A stretch of DNA of 64,000 bases from Mesobacillus jeotgali (GCF_014856545.2 NZ_CP109811.1:490001-554000); one strand, 5' to 3'. Shown: positions 16,775 to 26,379, counted from the first letter of the stretch. Made by a program: numbers and translations. Notes: generated by a model not told the origin, from the letters alone.

Positions 16775-17899
16775 ATGGTAGATCAAGACAGGAAGATAAA
16801 AAGAGTTGTAATTAAGATTGGCAGCAGTTCGCTGACGAGTATGCATGGTGAGATCAGCCGCCGGAAGCTGGAGAACCTGGCGAACCAGATTGTGGCCTTG
16901 AAGGATGCGGGCTATGAAACAGCGGTTGTTTCATCTGGCGCTGTGGCTGCAGGGTACCGCAAGCTTGGCTGTATTCAGCGTCCGACTTCATTGCCGGAAA
17001 AGCAGGCAGCCGCCTCGATCGGCCAGGGCCTGTTAATGGAATCTTATTCAGAACTGTTTTTATCTCATGGGTATGTCGCTTCCCAGATCTTGATCACGAG
17101 AAGCGATTTTGCGAATGAAAATCGCTATAACAACATGAAAAATACATTGAACGTCCTGTTGGAGAGAGGGATTATCCCGATCATCAATGAAAATGACACG
17201 GTCACAGTCGACCGCCTGCGTTTCGGCGATAATGACACATTGTCAGCGAAGGTAGCCGCGTTGATTGAGGCAGACCAACTGATCATCCTTTCAGACATCG
17301 ACGGTTTGTATGACGCAAATCCGAACGACAACCCAGACGCTAAGTTGCTTGATAAGGTCCATGAAATCACTCCTGAAATCGAAGCAGCAGCAGGCGGCTC
17401 CGGAAGCGCGGTCGGTACAGGCGGGATGAAATCGAAAATCTCCGCTGTAAAAATCGCGATGGCATCCGGGATTGATTCGTTTTTAGGGAAGGCCGACAGC
17501 AAGGACATTCTGGTAAAAGCGGTGAGCGGAACGGCAAAGGGCACTTATTTTAACCAGGATCCCGAAGGCTTCAACCTCGACAACAACCAGCAATGGATCG
17601 CCTTCCATTCTGGACCTGAGGGCGAAGTCATCATCCGTCCGGAATCTAGGGAAGCAATCATCGAGGATCGGAAAAACATCCTCCCGTCTGACATCCTTCA
17701 GGTAAAAGGAAGGTTCGGCGAGGGATCAGTCGTCAGAGTGATGGATGAAAACGGAGAAGAAATCGGACTCGGACGAATCAATTATTCTAGCGGAAAATTG
17801 GAAGAGACACTTATTGAAGAAGAATGTGAACGAAAAGAAGCAATCGAACAGGACACATTTGTTTGTTCACGAGACTTTGCATTACCGGTATCAGTCTAA
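16775..17899 (+). CDS. proB: Glutamate 5-kinase (ProB)
   Basis: ProB phosphorylates L-glutamate with ATP to gamma-glutamyl phosphate, the first step of proline synthesis. The 374 residues hold an amino-acid-kinase domain with KIGSSSLT, VSSGAVAAGYRKLG, NENDTVTVDRLRFGDND and GTGGMKSK. A C-terminal PUA domain lies at about 275-360 (GEVIIRPESREAII ... GSVVRVMDENG). AAGGAGGT lies 5 bases before the ATG. proA follows 21 bases on, so they form a proBA operon. ProB is usually feedback-inhibited by proline. No T-box is seen upstream. Confidence 0.95.
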   Translation: MVDQDRKIKRVVIKIGSSSLTSMHGEISRRKLENLANQIVALKDAGYETAVVSSGAVAAGYRKLGCIQRPTSLPEKQAAASIGQGLLMESYSELFLSHGYVASQILITRSDFANENRYNNMKNTLNVLLERGIIPIINENDTVTVDRLRFGDNDTLSAKVAALIEADQLIILSDIDGLYDANPNDNPDAKLLDKVHEITPEIEAAAGGSGSAVGTGGMKSKISAVKIAMASGIDSFLGKADSKDILVKAVSGTAKGTYFNQDPEGFNLDNNQQWIAFHSGPEGEVIIRPESREAIIEDRKNILPSDILQVKGRFGEGSVVRVMDENGEEIGLGRINYSSGKLEETLIEEECERKEAIEQDTFVCSRDFALPVSV

Positions 17900-17920
17900 A
17901 AATATACAGGAGGCGTTTTG

Positions 17921-19189
17921 ATGACATTGACAATGACTCAAACAACGACGACAGTAGAGGAACAAGCAATTGCAGCGAAAAAGGCAGCGAAGCAGCTGAG
18001 CATTCTATCCACTGAGGAAAAAAACAAAGCGTTGCTGATTCTCGCTGACGCACTGGAAAACAATTATGAAGCCATTTTAGCTGAGAACGAAAAGGATTTA
18101 ATGAACGGAAAGGAAAAAGGCTTCGAGGATGCATTCATGGATCGCCTTGCCCTTTCACGCGAGAGAATCTTCGACTTTGCAGAAGGACTTCGCCAGGTGG
18201 CTGAACATGCCGATCCAGTTGGGGACGTTCTTTCAGACTGGACACTGGAAAATGGACTCAATGTAAAAGAAATTCGCGTTCCGCTAGGCGTCATCGGTAT
18301 GATCTACGAAGCACGCCCGAACGTAACCGTCGACGCTGCAGGACTGGCACTTAAATCAGGAAACGCCATCATCTTAAAAGGCGGATCGTCCGCACTATCC
18401 TCCAACAAAGCCATCGTCGACATCATGCACCAGGCACTCGAAAATACAAAGGTGCCAAAAGACGCCATCCAGTTCATCGCTACAGCAGACCGCGAAGCAA
18501 CACAGCAGCTGTTCACGATGAAAGAACATATCGATGTCCTGATCCCGCGCGGAGGCGGAGCATTGATCAAGGCAGTCGTTGAAAACGCGACCGTCCCGGT
18601 GCTTGAAACAGGAGTAGGCAACTGCCACCTGTACGTCGATGAAGAAGCTGACACTGAAAAAGCACTCAACATTATGATTAATGCCAAGACAGATCGCCCG
18701 GCAGTCTGCAACGCAGCAGAGACACTTGTTGTCCATCAGGCATGGCTTGAGAAGAACAAAGAAAAGCTTGCTGCTGCATTCCAGGAGAACGGCATCACTG
18801 TGCATGGAGACGGAGCAGCAGCGGCAGTATTGCCAAACGTGGTACCAGCAACCGAAACTGACTGGGCTGACGAATACCTGAGTCTCGATATCGCCGTCAA
18901 GGTGGTTAACGATCTTGATGAAGCCATTGACCACATTGACCAGTACGGCACAAAACACTCAGAAGCGATCATTACTGAAAATGCTGAGAACGCAAAGAAG
19001 TTCCTGCAGCTAGTAGATGCTGCAGCATTATATCATAACGCATCCACTAGATTCACAGATGGAGGAGCATTAGGGTTTGGAGCCGAGATTGGGATTTCTA
19101 CACAGAAGCTTCATGCCAGAGGGCCTATGGGATTGCCGGCGCTGACTACCCGGAAGTATGTTATGGTTGGGGATGGGCTAGTTAGGTAA
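17921..19189 (+). CDS. proA: Gamma-glutamyl phosphate reductase (ProA)
   Basis: ProA reduces gamma-glutamyl phosphate with NADPH to glutamate-5-semialdehyde, which cyclises to the proline precursor. The 422-residue aldehyde-dehydrogenase fold has VTVDAAGLALKSGNAIILKGG, GVGNCHLYVD, and the nucleophile Cys263 in DRPAVCNAAET. The C-terminal ALTTRKYVMVGDG is typical of ProA. ATG 17921 follows AGGAGGCG. It is the second gene of proBA, closed by a terminator at 19298. Confidence 0.95.
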   Translation: MTLTMTQTTTTVEEQAIAAKKAAKQLSILSTEEKNKALLILADALENNYEAILAENEKDLMNGKEKGFEDAFMDRLALSRERIFDFAEGLRQVAEHADPVGDVLSDWTLENGLNVKEIRVPLGVIGMIYEARPNVTVDAAGLALKSGNAIILKGGSSALSSNKAIVDIMHQALENTKVPKDAIQFIATADREATQQLFTMKEHIDVLIPRGGGALIKAVVENATVPVLETGVGNCHLYVDEEADTEKALNIMINAKTDRPAVCNAAETLVVHQAWLEKNKEKLAAAFQENGITVHGDGAAAAVLPNVVPATETDWADEYLSLDIAVKVVNDLDEAIDHIDQYGTKHSEAIITENAENAKKFLQLVDAAALYHNASTRFTDGGALGFGAEIGISTQKLHARGPMGLPALTTRKYVMVGDGLVR

Positions 19190-19297
19190 TACATTAGCTA
19201 AGGCAATGGCAGAGATGAAAACTTTCCTTGTCGTAGTTAAAGTAACGGGCTCACTTCTGAGGTGCAAAATCAAAAATATAAATAACTTAGTATAGTG

Positions 19298-19339
19298 AAA
19301 AGCATGGTGATTAGTAATAAAATCATCATGCTTTTTTTG
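19298..19339 (+). terminator. Terminator of proBA
   Basis: AAAGCATGGTGATT pairs with AATCATCATGCTTT and is followed by TTTTTGG. The rest of 19190-19517 holds only AT-rich sequence with no gene that I can support. Confidence 0.75.
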
Positions 19340-19517
19340 GTTTCCAATATTATCCTGAATTTATATCTGTTATAATTGGAATTGCAATACCAGTTAAAAT
19401 ATTACTTTTTGGGTTAATAAGGATCTTTGTGAAATCATGTACTTAGCTAAACCAGCAGTTTACTTCAATAAGAAGCTGTTTGTTTATATTATCTTAGTGG
19501 ATTAGGGAAATGTTGGG

Positions 19518-20346
19518 ATGATAATAGAGGGATGTGATGAAATAGTGATTTTAAAAGCTGGGTATGGTCTAGACCCTAACGGATTTATTGTGAGCGATGT
19601 TAGTAAAGATAAAATTGATAATGTCTATATGCCTTGCATCCGACAATCTGTTAACAGCCTTAAAAACTTGGTTCCTGAACAGTTGCACAGTGTTTATGTG
19701 TACGGTAGCGTAGCCAGAGGCGAAGCCATAGCTTTAAAATCAGATTTAGACCTTATTGCTCTGTTTGATGGCAAAATTAGTGCCTATAATATAGCTGAAA
19801 TAAAGAACCTGGCTCAGGAATTGTCACAAAAGTATCGGTCTATGGTTCGTGATGTTGGTATTGCTGTTGCATATTACGACTATACGGTTGACCCCTCAAA
19901 TTACTACGAAAATGCATTTCTTAAGGAACTCTGTGTTTGTGTGTATGGAGAGGATTTAGGGAAACGATTTGGTCCTTACAAACTTACTTCAGAGATAGCC
20001 ATTCGATTTAATGGAGATATTTGTGAGAATCTTAATCGGACGTTAAATAAGTGTAAAACAGCTTCAAACGAGGAGTTTAAAATAATTTCGCAAGGCTTCG
20101 CCCGTAAACTCATTCGAACATTCTATTCAATGGTGATGGTGCGTTCCCAGATTTGGACGACACGACTTCACGAGCAATCAGAAGTCTTTATCCATCACTT
20201 TCCAGAAAAAAAAATCTATTATTCTTACCCTGCTAAAATGGATTGAGGAACCACCAACGGACCGTGAGACTGTATATGAGTTGTTTAATAGAGAGGGTGA
20301 GTGGGCTTGTGCGAACTTTTCACACGAAGCCAATATTTCTTATTGA
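19518..20346 (+). pseudogene. MNT/Pol-beta-type nucleotidyltransferase, frameshifted at A9
   Basis: The protein has the nucleotidyltransferase core GSVARGEAIALKSDLDLIALF, i.e. GS-x(10)-D-x-D, with the two metal-binding aspartates. The frame ends early at 20246 with an odd tail after an A9 tract (20206-20214). With eight A's the reading continues KSIILTLLKWIEEPPTDRET and on to TGA at 20344, giving about 276 residues. Such stand-alone enzymes include aminoglycoside adenylyltransferases and minimal MNT antitoxin-like proteins. No HEPN partner is adjacent. A homopolymer error is possible. Confidence 0.7.
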
Positions 20347-20472
20347 AATAACGGAGCTGTTTACTTTAAGAAGAAATATCCTTGAATGTATTAAACCAAT
20401 TTATTAAAAGAGGTAAAGAATGTTTGCTTATAAGTGTAAGAGGTTAATTGAGGATTTTAAAAAGGAGAGACT

Positions 20473-20518
20473 GAGGGACGGTTCTACTGCTTGTTTTCGA
20501 GCAGTAGAACCGTCCCTC
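20473..20518. repeat. Family A repeat copy forming a perfect 19-bp hairpin
   Basis: GAGGGACGGTTCTACTGCT is followed by an 8-base loop and its exact inverse. This is the most symmetrical family A copy. It lies in the 255-base gap before the SLH gene; a short open frame from 20420 that runs through it is not credible. Confidence 0.7.
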
Positions 20519-20601
20519 TGCTTTCATCTGCTTTCAATATACAAAATAGTCCAAAAATGTTACGGTTATGGTAATGAAAAAATTGGCAGAGGGGAGATAT
20601 C

Positions 20602-21642
20602 ATGAAAAAAGTAACGTGTTTTTTGTTGTCTGCTGTGTTGGTTTCGAGCCTCTTTTTATTTAATGGTAAAGCGGGTGCCAGCTCATTCAGTGACATCAAT
20701 AATCACTGGGCAAAAGAGGATATGGAGTATTTGGTACAGAAAGGGATTATCGGAGGATATGCTGATGGTACTTTCAGGCCGAATGAAGTTGTCACTCGTG
20801 CTCAGGCTGCAATCATGATTGGCCGTGCTCTTGGCTTACCTGGGGAACAACCCGTTGACGCAAGGTTCAAGGATGTTCCAGCCAGCGTAACGGGTTCAGG
20901 CTTTATTCATCAGTTGGAACTGATTGGCGTGGCGGCAGGGTATGGAGACGGAACTTACCGGCCGCACAATCCGGTGAATCGGGGAGATGCAACCATTCAT
21001 TTAATCAAATCGACCCTCGCTCCTTCAGACCGGAAAGGGTACCCAGAACATCCATTCACAGATGTCTCAACAAGCCAGGCGTCAGGAGACTATGTCATCA
21101 TAGCTTACCATAACGGAATTGTGGATGGATATGCAGATAAAACATTCCGCCCCTATGAACACATTACCCGCGCTCAGTTCTCGGTCTTTCTTTCTCGATC
21201 GCTTCAAAGTGAAAAGACTAGCGCTCCCGAGCTTGAGGAGCAGGAAGCCGTCGATTTGCTGAACAGATACAATACTGTCAGGGAAGCCGCCTATGCTGAT
21301 GCATTGGATCAGCCGAACTACAAGTTCCAAACGTATAAAACGAAAGAGGAATTTTATCAATTATTTCTCGGTTTTATGTCCAGAGATGTGGTTGAAACGA
21401 CCTTCAGCATCAGATTGCGAGAGGAAAATGGCAGCTTGTATCTGGTAGCGATGGATTCAGTTAGAACCTTCAAGCCAGAGATTCCTCATGATTTTGAAAA
21501 AATAACAGATCGATTATCTGTGCTCACCCAAATCCAGGAAAGCGATATGTACGGGCGGGAAAAGCTCATTTTCACCTATAAAAATATGGATGGGACTTGG
21601 AAAATCAGTTCTATAAGAGCAGTGAATTTATTGCAGCAATAA
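20602..21642 (+). CDS. S-layer homology (SLH) domain protein
   Basis: A 346-residue secreted protein. A signal peptide (KKVTCFLLSAVLVSSLFLFNGKAGA) precedes three SLH domains. These are at about 30-78 (FSDINNHWAKEDMEYLVQKG, YADGTFRPNEVVTRAQAA), 90-140 and 152-202 (YADKTFRPYEHITRAQFSVF). SLH triplets bind pyruvylated secondary cell-wall polymer, anchoring the protein to the wall. The remaining 140 residues form an alpha/beta domain of unknown role. GGGGAG precedes the ATG. It is a single gene with its own terminator. Confidence 0.9.
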   Translation: MKKVTCFLLSAVLVSSLFLFNGKAGASSFSDINNHWAKEDMEYLVQKGIIGGYADGTFRPNEVVTRAQAAIMIGRALGLPGEQPVDARFKDVPASVTGSGFIHQLELIGVAAGYGDGTYRPHNPVNRGDATIHLIKSTLAPSDRKGYPEHPFTDVSTSQASGDYVIIAYHNGIVDGYADKTFRPYEHITRAQFSVFLSRSLQSEKTSAPELEEQEAVDLLNRYNTVREAAYADALDQPNYKFQTYKTKEEFYQLFLGFMSRDVVETTFSIRLREENGSLYLVAMDSVRTFKPEIPHDFEKITDRLSVLTQIQESDMYGREKLIFTYKNMDGTWKISSIRAVNLLQQ

Positions 21643-21766
21643 TATCGCGAGAAACGGGGACTGCTCCGGAGCCTAAGTGAAAACTACTGGAAAAGTACCT
21701 GTATAAAAATAGTATCCAGTCTAGACAGCTACTGGAACATGAGTGATGTTAATAAATGATGTAGAA

Positions 21767-21802
21767 GAAGGAGGATAGACATTTCGTTATCCTCCTTAAT
21801 TT
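21767..21802 (+). terminator. Terminator after the SLH gene
   Basis: AAGGAGGATA pairs exactly with TATCCTCCTT around GACATTTCGT. A near-copy with the same loop type is at 31545-31578. A degenerate family A copy lies near 21850-21882. Confidence 0.75.
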
Positions 21803-21896
21803 ATCGCTATAATCGTTGGTTTGACTAAGATTCTGTTGTTCCTTTGACTCCCAAAAATGAGACGTGAGAACCTCTGTGTCTCACTTTTGGATATCT

Positions 21897-22661
21897 CTAC
21901 TTTTTTACCTCTTTGGGAACTTCCACAAAAAAGCCATTAAGGAATGATTGAAAATTAGTTTTAGGCATTTTTAGAGTTTCATTGAAAGGTAGAAGGTCGC
22001 CATCCAGATCTTCTTTCACTTTCAAATTCGCCACTTCATTATTAATACTCTCCATTTTTAAGTCCAACTCAGCAGCTGATATCGCTGCGTCCTTTAAATC
22101 CTTTTTGATCCTCTCTGGTATTTCCTTATCATACTTATAATATATTTTATGTTCCAGGCTGGCCCAAAAATCCATGGCGATTGTTCGTATCTGCAGTTCC
22201 ACAAATACCATCTCTACTCGGTCAGACATAAAAACCGGGATTTTAATAATAAGATGGAGGCTTTGATAACCGTTGGGTTTCGGCTGTTTGATGTAGTCCT
22301 TCCGTTCAACCAACTCTATATCCTTTTGCTTTTCAATCATCTGGCTTATTTTATAAACATCCGTGATGAATGGACAAATGATTCGGATTCCGGCAATGTC
22401 TTTTATGTTTTCCCTGGCGGATTCTATCGAAAGGCTAAGGTTCTTCCTGGTCATTTTTTTTATGATACTCTCGGGAGATTTTAGCCTTGAATTACAATGT
22501 TCTATTGGATTGTAATCGTGTATATGAATAAATTCTTCTTTTAAAATATTGATCTTTGTATTCATTTCATCTAGTGCAAATTTATAAATCAAAGAGAACC
22601 TTTTTAGGTCGTTTCTCATTTCTCTGGGATTGATTCTGTACTGCTGAGTCAATTCTTCCAT
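21897..22661 (-). CDS. Small alarmone synthetase (RelP/RelQ family)
   Basis: This 254-residue single-domain synthetase transfers pyrophosphate from ATP to GDP or GTP to make (p)ppGpp. It shows the family motifs in order: DIAGIRIICPF, KPNGYQSLHLIIKIP and ELQIRTIAMDFWASLEHKIYYKYD. There is no HD hydrolase and no TGS/ACT part, so it can only synthesise. It is somewhat longer than typical RelQ or RelP (about 210-230), with a polar C-terminal tail. AAGGAG precedes the ATG. The gene is monocistronic, probably set by transcription. Confidence 0.85.
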   Translation of the reverse strand: MEELTQQYRINPREMRNDLKRFSLIYKFALDEMNTKINILKEEFIHIHDYNPIEHCNSRLKSPESIIKKMTRKNLSLSIESARENIKDIAGIRIICPFITDVYKISQMIEKQKDIELVERKDYIKQPKPNGYQSLHLIIKIPVFMSDRVEMVFVELQIRTIAMDFWASLEHKIYYKYDKEIPERIKKDLKDAAISAAELDLKMESINNEVANLKVKEDLDGDLLPFNETLKMPKTNFQSFLNGFFVEVPKEVKK

Positions 22662-22795
22662 TTGTGGACTTCTCCTTGTGGTTAAAGTTTACCTCCCTAT
22701 TGTTACAGCTCATTCAATAATGGGTGGGAGTGTAGCAGAGGGGAGGCCGCCTTTTCTGATTAAAAACTTTTAAGTGCAAATGGAGAACGGAAAAG

Positions 22796-23206
22796 TTAAC
22801 TTTCTATAGGTTGTAAGTGTTCCATTTTCCATTGCAGCCACTGAAACTTACGAATCTTTCTCGGAAGGAATTGCCGGATTCCCTCCTCGTTATAACCAAC
22901 TTGAAGCTTCCTGTTTTCCACGATTAGAGGACTTTTCAGTAACCGGGGGTGTTGATGGATCGTTTCCAGTAATTCAAGCAACGAAAGATTATCAAAATCT
23001 ATATTCATGTTTCTATAAGGAAGGGATCTCTTAGAGAGAATGTCATCGGTACCATCAGTAGTCAATTGTAAAAGTTCCTGAAGTTCCTGAACTGTTAAAG
23101 GCTCCTGCATCATATCCCTTTCCACGAAAGGAATCTGATGGTTTATCATCCAATTTCTTGCTTTCTTGGTTGATCTGCATCCTAATCCATATATCATCAC
23201 AGTCAT
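22796..23206 (-). CDS. Spx/MgsR-family RNA polymerase-binding regulator with CxxT in place of CxxC
   Basis: The 136-residue ArsC-like fold has the Spx hallmarks: an N-terminal strand ending GLGCRSTKK, G52 in TDGTDDILSKRS (in Spx G52 contacts the RNA polymerase alpha C-terminal domain), and KLQVGYNEEGIRQFLPR. The redox switch C10-x-x-C13 is reduced to C10 with T13, so no intramolecular disulfide can form there. GGAGGCG lies before the ATG. It is 21 bases downstream of the TetR gene, in one operon under its triple operator. Confidence 0.85.
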   Translation of the reverse strand: MTVMIYGLGCRSTKKARNWMINHQIPFVERDMMQEPLTVQELQELLQLTTDGTDDILSKRSLPYRNMNIDFDNLSLLELLETIHQHPRLLKSPLIVENRKLQVGYNEEGIRQFLPRKIRKFQWLQWKMEHLQPIES

Positions 23207-23227
23207 TTACATTCGCCTCCAAACTTA

Positions 23228-23848
23228 TCAGTCATTATGCTTGTATATACCTTGCTTTAGTAAACTCATACTAAGCTTAAAGGAGTCCATTGCCTCCTCA
23301 TCAGATAAGCCCTTAACTGTTTTTTCAATCAGGTTGTTAAAGGCCAGTGCAGAAACCATTTTGAAAATATGTAACAGCTCTTTTTCTGCAGTTGAATTCA
23401 GATATTCCCGATTAATCAATTCCCCGACCTTCTTGAACTCCTGGTTATCCAGATAGGTATCCCAAATACTTGTAAATGAGCTTTCAACTCTATGTGTTGT
23501 GTAGAGCAGGGCATTTTTTAAAAATTGCTTCTCTTCCTCATCTGATAAGGCAAGTAAAAAGTAATTCTGGAGCTCAATCAGAGCTTCAATTAAGTCACCA
23601 TGATGTTTTGCCAGTAATCCGCTGAAATAGATTTTGCCCTTTTTTAATTTATCTTCTAATAAATAGAAATATAAATCCTCTTTGTCCTGGAAATATTGAT
23701 AAAAGCTGCCTCTGGATATACCAGCTGTTTTAATGATGTTTGCTATGGAGGCTTCAAATAAAGGAGCCCTTGTGAACTCAATCTCAGCTGATTCCAGCAG
23801 CTTTTTCCTCTTTTGCTCTGACAAGTTGAAAAATGTTTGCTTTGGCAA
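23228..23848 (-). CDS. TetR/AcrR-family regulator
   Basis: The 206-residue protein has an N-terminal TetR helix-turn-helix (IANIIKTAGISRGSFYQYFQDKEDLY) and a helical ligand domain. The start is TTG with GAGGTGATC upstream. It heads an operon with the Spx-like gene. Three identical-type palindromes lie 22-100 bases upstream, so it almost surely autoregulates this pair and may also act on the AraC-type gene on the other side. Confidence 0.9.
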   Translation of the reverse strand: MPKQTFFNLSEQKRKKLLESAEIEFTRAPLFEASIANIIKTAGISRGSFYQYFQDKEDLYFYLLEDKLKKGKIYFSGLLAKHHGDLIEALIELQNYFLLALSDEEEKQFLKNALLYTTHRVESSFTSIWDTYLDNQEFKKVGELINREYLNSTAEKELLHIFKMVSALAFNNLIEKTVKGLSDEEAMDSFKLSMSLLKQGIYKHND

Positions 23849-23870
23849 GTGATCACCTCAGATTAGAGAT

Positions 23871-23948
23871 ATGACACCGTGTCATTTTATAATTAAATGA
23901 TATATGACACAGTGTCACATGTCAATGACGAATATGACACCGTGTCAT
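23871..23948. promoter_or_regulatory. Three TGACAC-N-GTGTCA operators
   Basis: ATGACACCGTGTCAT occurs at 23871-23885 and 23934-23948, with ATGACACAGTGTCAC at 23904-23918. The centres are 33 and 30 bases apart, about three helical turns each. They lie right upstream of the tetR-spx operon. Confidence 0.85.
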
Positions 23949-24075
23949 ATTCGCTTTGCGAGACACCCGCGCACAGTTTTTTTGTCGAAGACTAATTCTT
24001 TATTAAGAACGAACTGTTATTTATACTGTATGTATGATTCTATTTTTCTAAGGGGGAAGAAAGACCAACCGTAAA

Positions 24076-24990
24076 GTGGTGAGGATGATTCAACAGTTAC
24101 TTTTACTTCAACGTGTCATTGATTATATAGAGGATCATATTAAAGAAGAGCTTAGTGCTGAAGAGCTGGCGAGGATGGTTGGGTATTCACCTTATCATTT
24201 TTCGCGGATTTTTCAGAAACAGACGGGCTATACATTGATGGATTATGTGGTAAAAAGAAAGCTCCAGTTTGCACTGTATGAGTTGGTAAATGGGAAAAAG
24301 ATCATCGAAATTGCCATGGATTATGGGTTTGAAACGCACGCAGGGTTTACGAAAGCGTTCAAGAAATGTTTTGGAAGTCCGCCGAGTCTTTACAAGGAGC
24401 ATTGTCCGACATCACTGCCTCAAAAACTGGATTTAATGAGCCTTCACCAAAAGAACACTGGCGGCATTGTCTTGCAGCCTCAGATTGTCCGTCGGGAAGC
24501 ATTTAATGTCGCCGGTAAAATCTACAGTATCGAGAATTTCCCTGGTGATAGAAATGTGCCAGCCTTCTGGGAGCAGGAGGGTTTGACAGACGGTTCGATT
24601 GAAACATACTTGTACAAAGAGTTATCGCCAAAAAAGCATGGAGAGTATTGTATCAATTTGAGCCGGAGCTTGGATGAAGGTACGTGTCGTTATTTATTTG
24701 CTGTAGACCATGATGATGAAAAAGGCTTACCGGATGGAGTGACCGCTACAGAAATTCATGCGGCTGTCTATGCGGTCTTCCGGACGCCTTTGGTTGAGGT
24801 TGGCCAATTCGCAACGGCGATCAAAGGAACATGGAGATACATACTGGAGGATTGGTTTCCGCACTCATCTTATGAAGTGGATGAAGAGGGCTTTGACTTT
24901 GAGTATTATGATGAGCATTGCCATTACTGGGATTTTAAAAAAATCTATATGGAAATCCATATTCCGATCAAAGAAAAATCTCGAGAGTGA
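24076..24990 (+). CDS. AraC-family regulator with GyrI-like ligand domain
   Basis: The protein has 304 residues. Two AraC helix-turn-helix motifs occupy about 10-105 (LSAEELARMVGYSPYHFSRIFQKQTG; IIEIAMDYGFETHAGFTKAFKKCFG). A GyrI/SoxS-Rob-type effector-binding domain follows at about 135-300 (IVRREAFNVAGKIYSI ... WFPHSSYEVDEEGFDFEYYDE). Such regulators bind small or drug-like ligands and switch neighbouring genes. The start may be GTG 24076 or 24079, or ATG 24085; the ribosome site is not decisive. It faces the MFS gene convergently and shares its terminator. Confidence 0.85.
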   Translation: MVRMIQQLLLLQRVIDYIEDHIKEELSAEELARMVGYSPYHFSRIFQKQTGYTLMDYVVKRKLQFALYELVNGKKIIEIAMDYGFETHAGFTKAFKKCFGSPPSLYKEHCPTSLPQKLDLMSLHQKNTGGIVLQPQIVRREAFNVAGKIYSIENFPGDRNVPAFWEQEGLTDGSIETYLYKELSPKKHGEYCINLSRSLDEGTCRYLFAVDHDDEKGLPDGVTATEIHAAVYAVFRTPLVEVGQFATAIKGTWRYILEDWFPHSSYEVDEEGFDFEYYDEHCHYWDFKKIYMEIHIPIKEKSRE

Positions 24991-25013
24991 CTCTATCACC
25001 CTCGAGATTTTTT
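24973..25013. terminator. Bidirectional terminator between AraC and MFS genes
   Basis: AAAATCTCGAG pairs with CTCGAGATTTT. A- and T-runs flank both sides, and the stem overlaps both stop codons. Confidence 0.75.
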
Positions 25014-26234
25014 GATGGCCAATTGATAAAGATAGATGACAGGTGTTAAAAGAATGGCACTTGCAATCATGGCTATTTTGATCGAGAAGTTGGCGGCGAT
25101 TAACCCTATTGCCGGTCCTCCGCTGATTTGGCCGATCGCATCAACCAGGCCTTTTACCGAAAAGAAAGTGGCACGTGTCGAGGAATCCGGAATGATTTTA
25201 TTCAGCCAAGTATCCTCAAGCGGTGCCATGACAGACCTTGTTCCTTGGATGATCAGGTAAAAGCACAGCAAACCGATGATTCCAGTTGAAAGAGCGAAAC
25301 CGGTCAGCGACGTGATAATCAGAACACATCCGATTAGCAGGGAAACATAGATGGTGTTTAGCTGATGATGGAGAGAACTCCGGCTGATAAAATGAAGACC
25401 GACAAATGATAGAAGCATCACGGCAAAATTAATGCTTCCGATCAGGATCACCAAATTGCCTTCTGTCATGTTGGCAAGATGGGTTTCTTCAAGAAAGTGA
25501 GAAATCCACAGCCGGTCAAAGCCTTCACTATATAAGCCGAAAAACAAGGCAATAAGGAAGAGGATCCGCATCAGATAGCTGGCCTTTGTATAATGGACCA
25601 TCTGGTTCATATTACTTTTCAGCGTCTTCCAAGTGGATGTATTTTCTTGCTGAGCAGGTTTGAAATTCTCTTCCTTCATAAAAAGAAGCAGGAAAACCGC
25701 TAATGCCAGCATGGATAATCCGCCAATGATGATCGGCAGGTTGATCATGAAATAGTAACCGATCAACATACTCAAAGGAATTGCGATCACTTCGCCGAGC
25801 TTGCCAGCCTTAGCGCCATTCACAAACGCGAGGGAAGCACGCTCTTCTCCGATCTCATCAGCAATCCAGGCTTGATGCGCACCACTGGTAAACGTGTAGC
25901 CAATACCCCAAAGAACCTGAGACACTAACACGGCTGCGAAATACTGAAACGAGCGCTCGGTGAGGAACCCGGCCCCAATCAAAAAGTACCCGATAATTAC
26001 AGAAAGCCTGCGACTTTTTAGATCAGCCATAAACCCAGTCGGAATCTCAAACAGGAATACAACCGCCTCCAGAACAGTCCCAACCACAACCAGCTGCAGC
26101 GGATCAAGTCCCACGACTTTGACATGATACAGCAAGTTAACTGTAAAAATAAATGTAAAAAAGAACTGCGACCAAAAACGTGTATATATATAGACAGTAT
26201 ACGAATCCATTTTTTTGAAAAATGTCGATTTCAT
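24996..26234 (-). CDS. MFS transporter
   Basis: The 412-residue protein has about 12 hydrophobic helices and the loop 2-3 signature (GFMADLKSRRLSVIIGYFL, a D-x-K-x-R-R version of the MFS motif A). The second half repeats the pattern more weakly. It is a drug/H+ antiporter-like member (DHA-type) by general pattern; the substrate is unknown. AGGGGGAG touches the ATG at 26234. Its stop lies in the shared terminator with the AraC/GyrI gene, suggesting a possible regulator-exporter pair. Confidence 0.85.
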   Translation of the reverse strand: MKSTFFKKMDSYTVYIYTRFWSQFFFTFIFTVNLLYHVKVVGLDPLQLVVVGTVLEAVVFLFEIPTGFMADLKSRRLSVIIGYFLIGAGFLTERSFQYFAAVLVSQVLWGIGYTFTSGAHQAWIADEIGEERASLAFVNGAKAGKLGEVIAIPLSMLIGYYFMINLPIIIGGLSMLALAVFLLLFMKEENFKPAQQENTSTWKTLKSNMNQMVHYTKASYLMRILFLIALFFGLYSEGFDRLWISHFLEETHLANMTEGNLVILIGSINFAVMLLSFVGLHFISRSSLHHQLNTIYVSLLIGCVLIITSLTGFALSTGIIGLLCFYLIIQGTRSVMAPLEDTWLNKIIPDSSTRATFFSVKGLVDAIGQISGGPAIGLIAANFSIKIAMIASAILLTPVIYLYQLAIKKSRG

Positions 26235-26379
26235 CTCCCCCTAAACAGATTATAGAGAGGGAGGAAGACAATTACTTTTCCAAATTTGCGGTTTTTTCAG
26301 GCTGCAGGAAATGTCTCGAGTAAACCATCCGGCTCATTTATAGATTTACCCAAGTCCGGGTAGCCACGTTCTTTAATCC

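Noticed and set aside
16490..16846. Minus-strand gene of 118 codons before proB
   Set aside because: It overlaps the proB start and ribosome site, has no ribosome site of its own and no family-like motifs.
18395..18958. Minus-strand gene of 187 codons inside proA
   Set aside because: It lies entirely within a well-conserved proA frame; the product is Cys/Val-rich without a domain.
20420..20605. Small gene of 61 codons
   Set aside because: It runs through both arms of a perfect family A hairpin and overlaps the SLH gene start; the peptide has no domain-like pattern.
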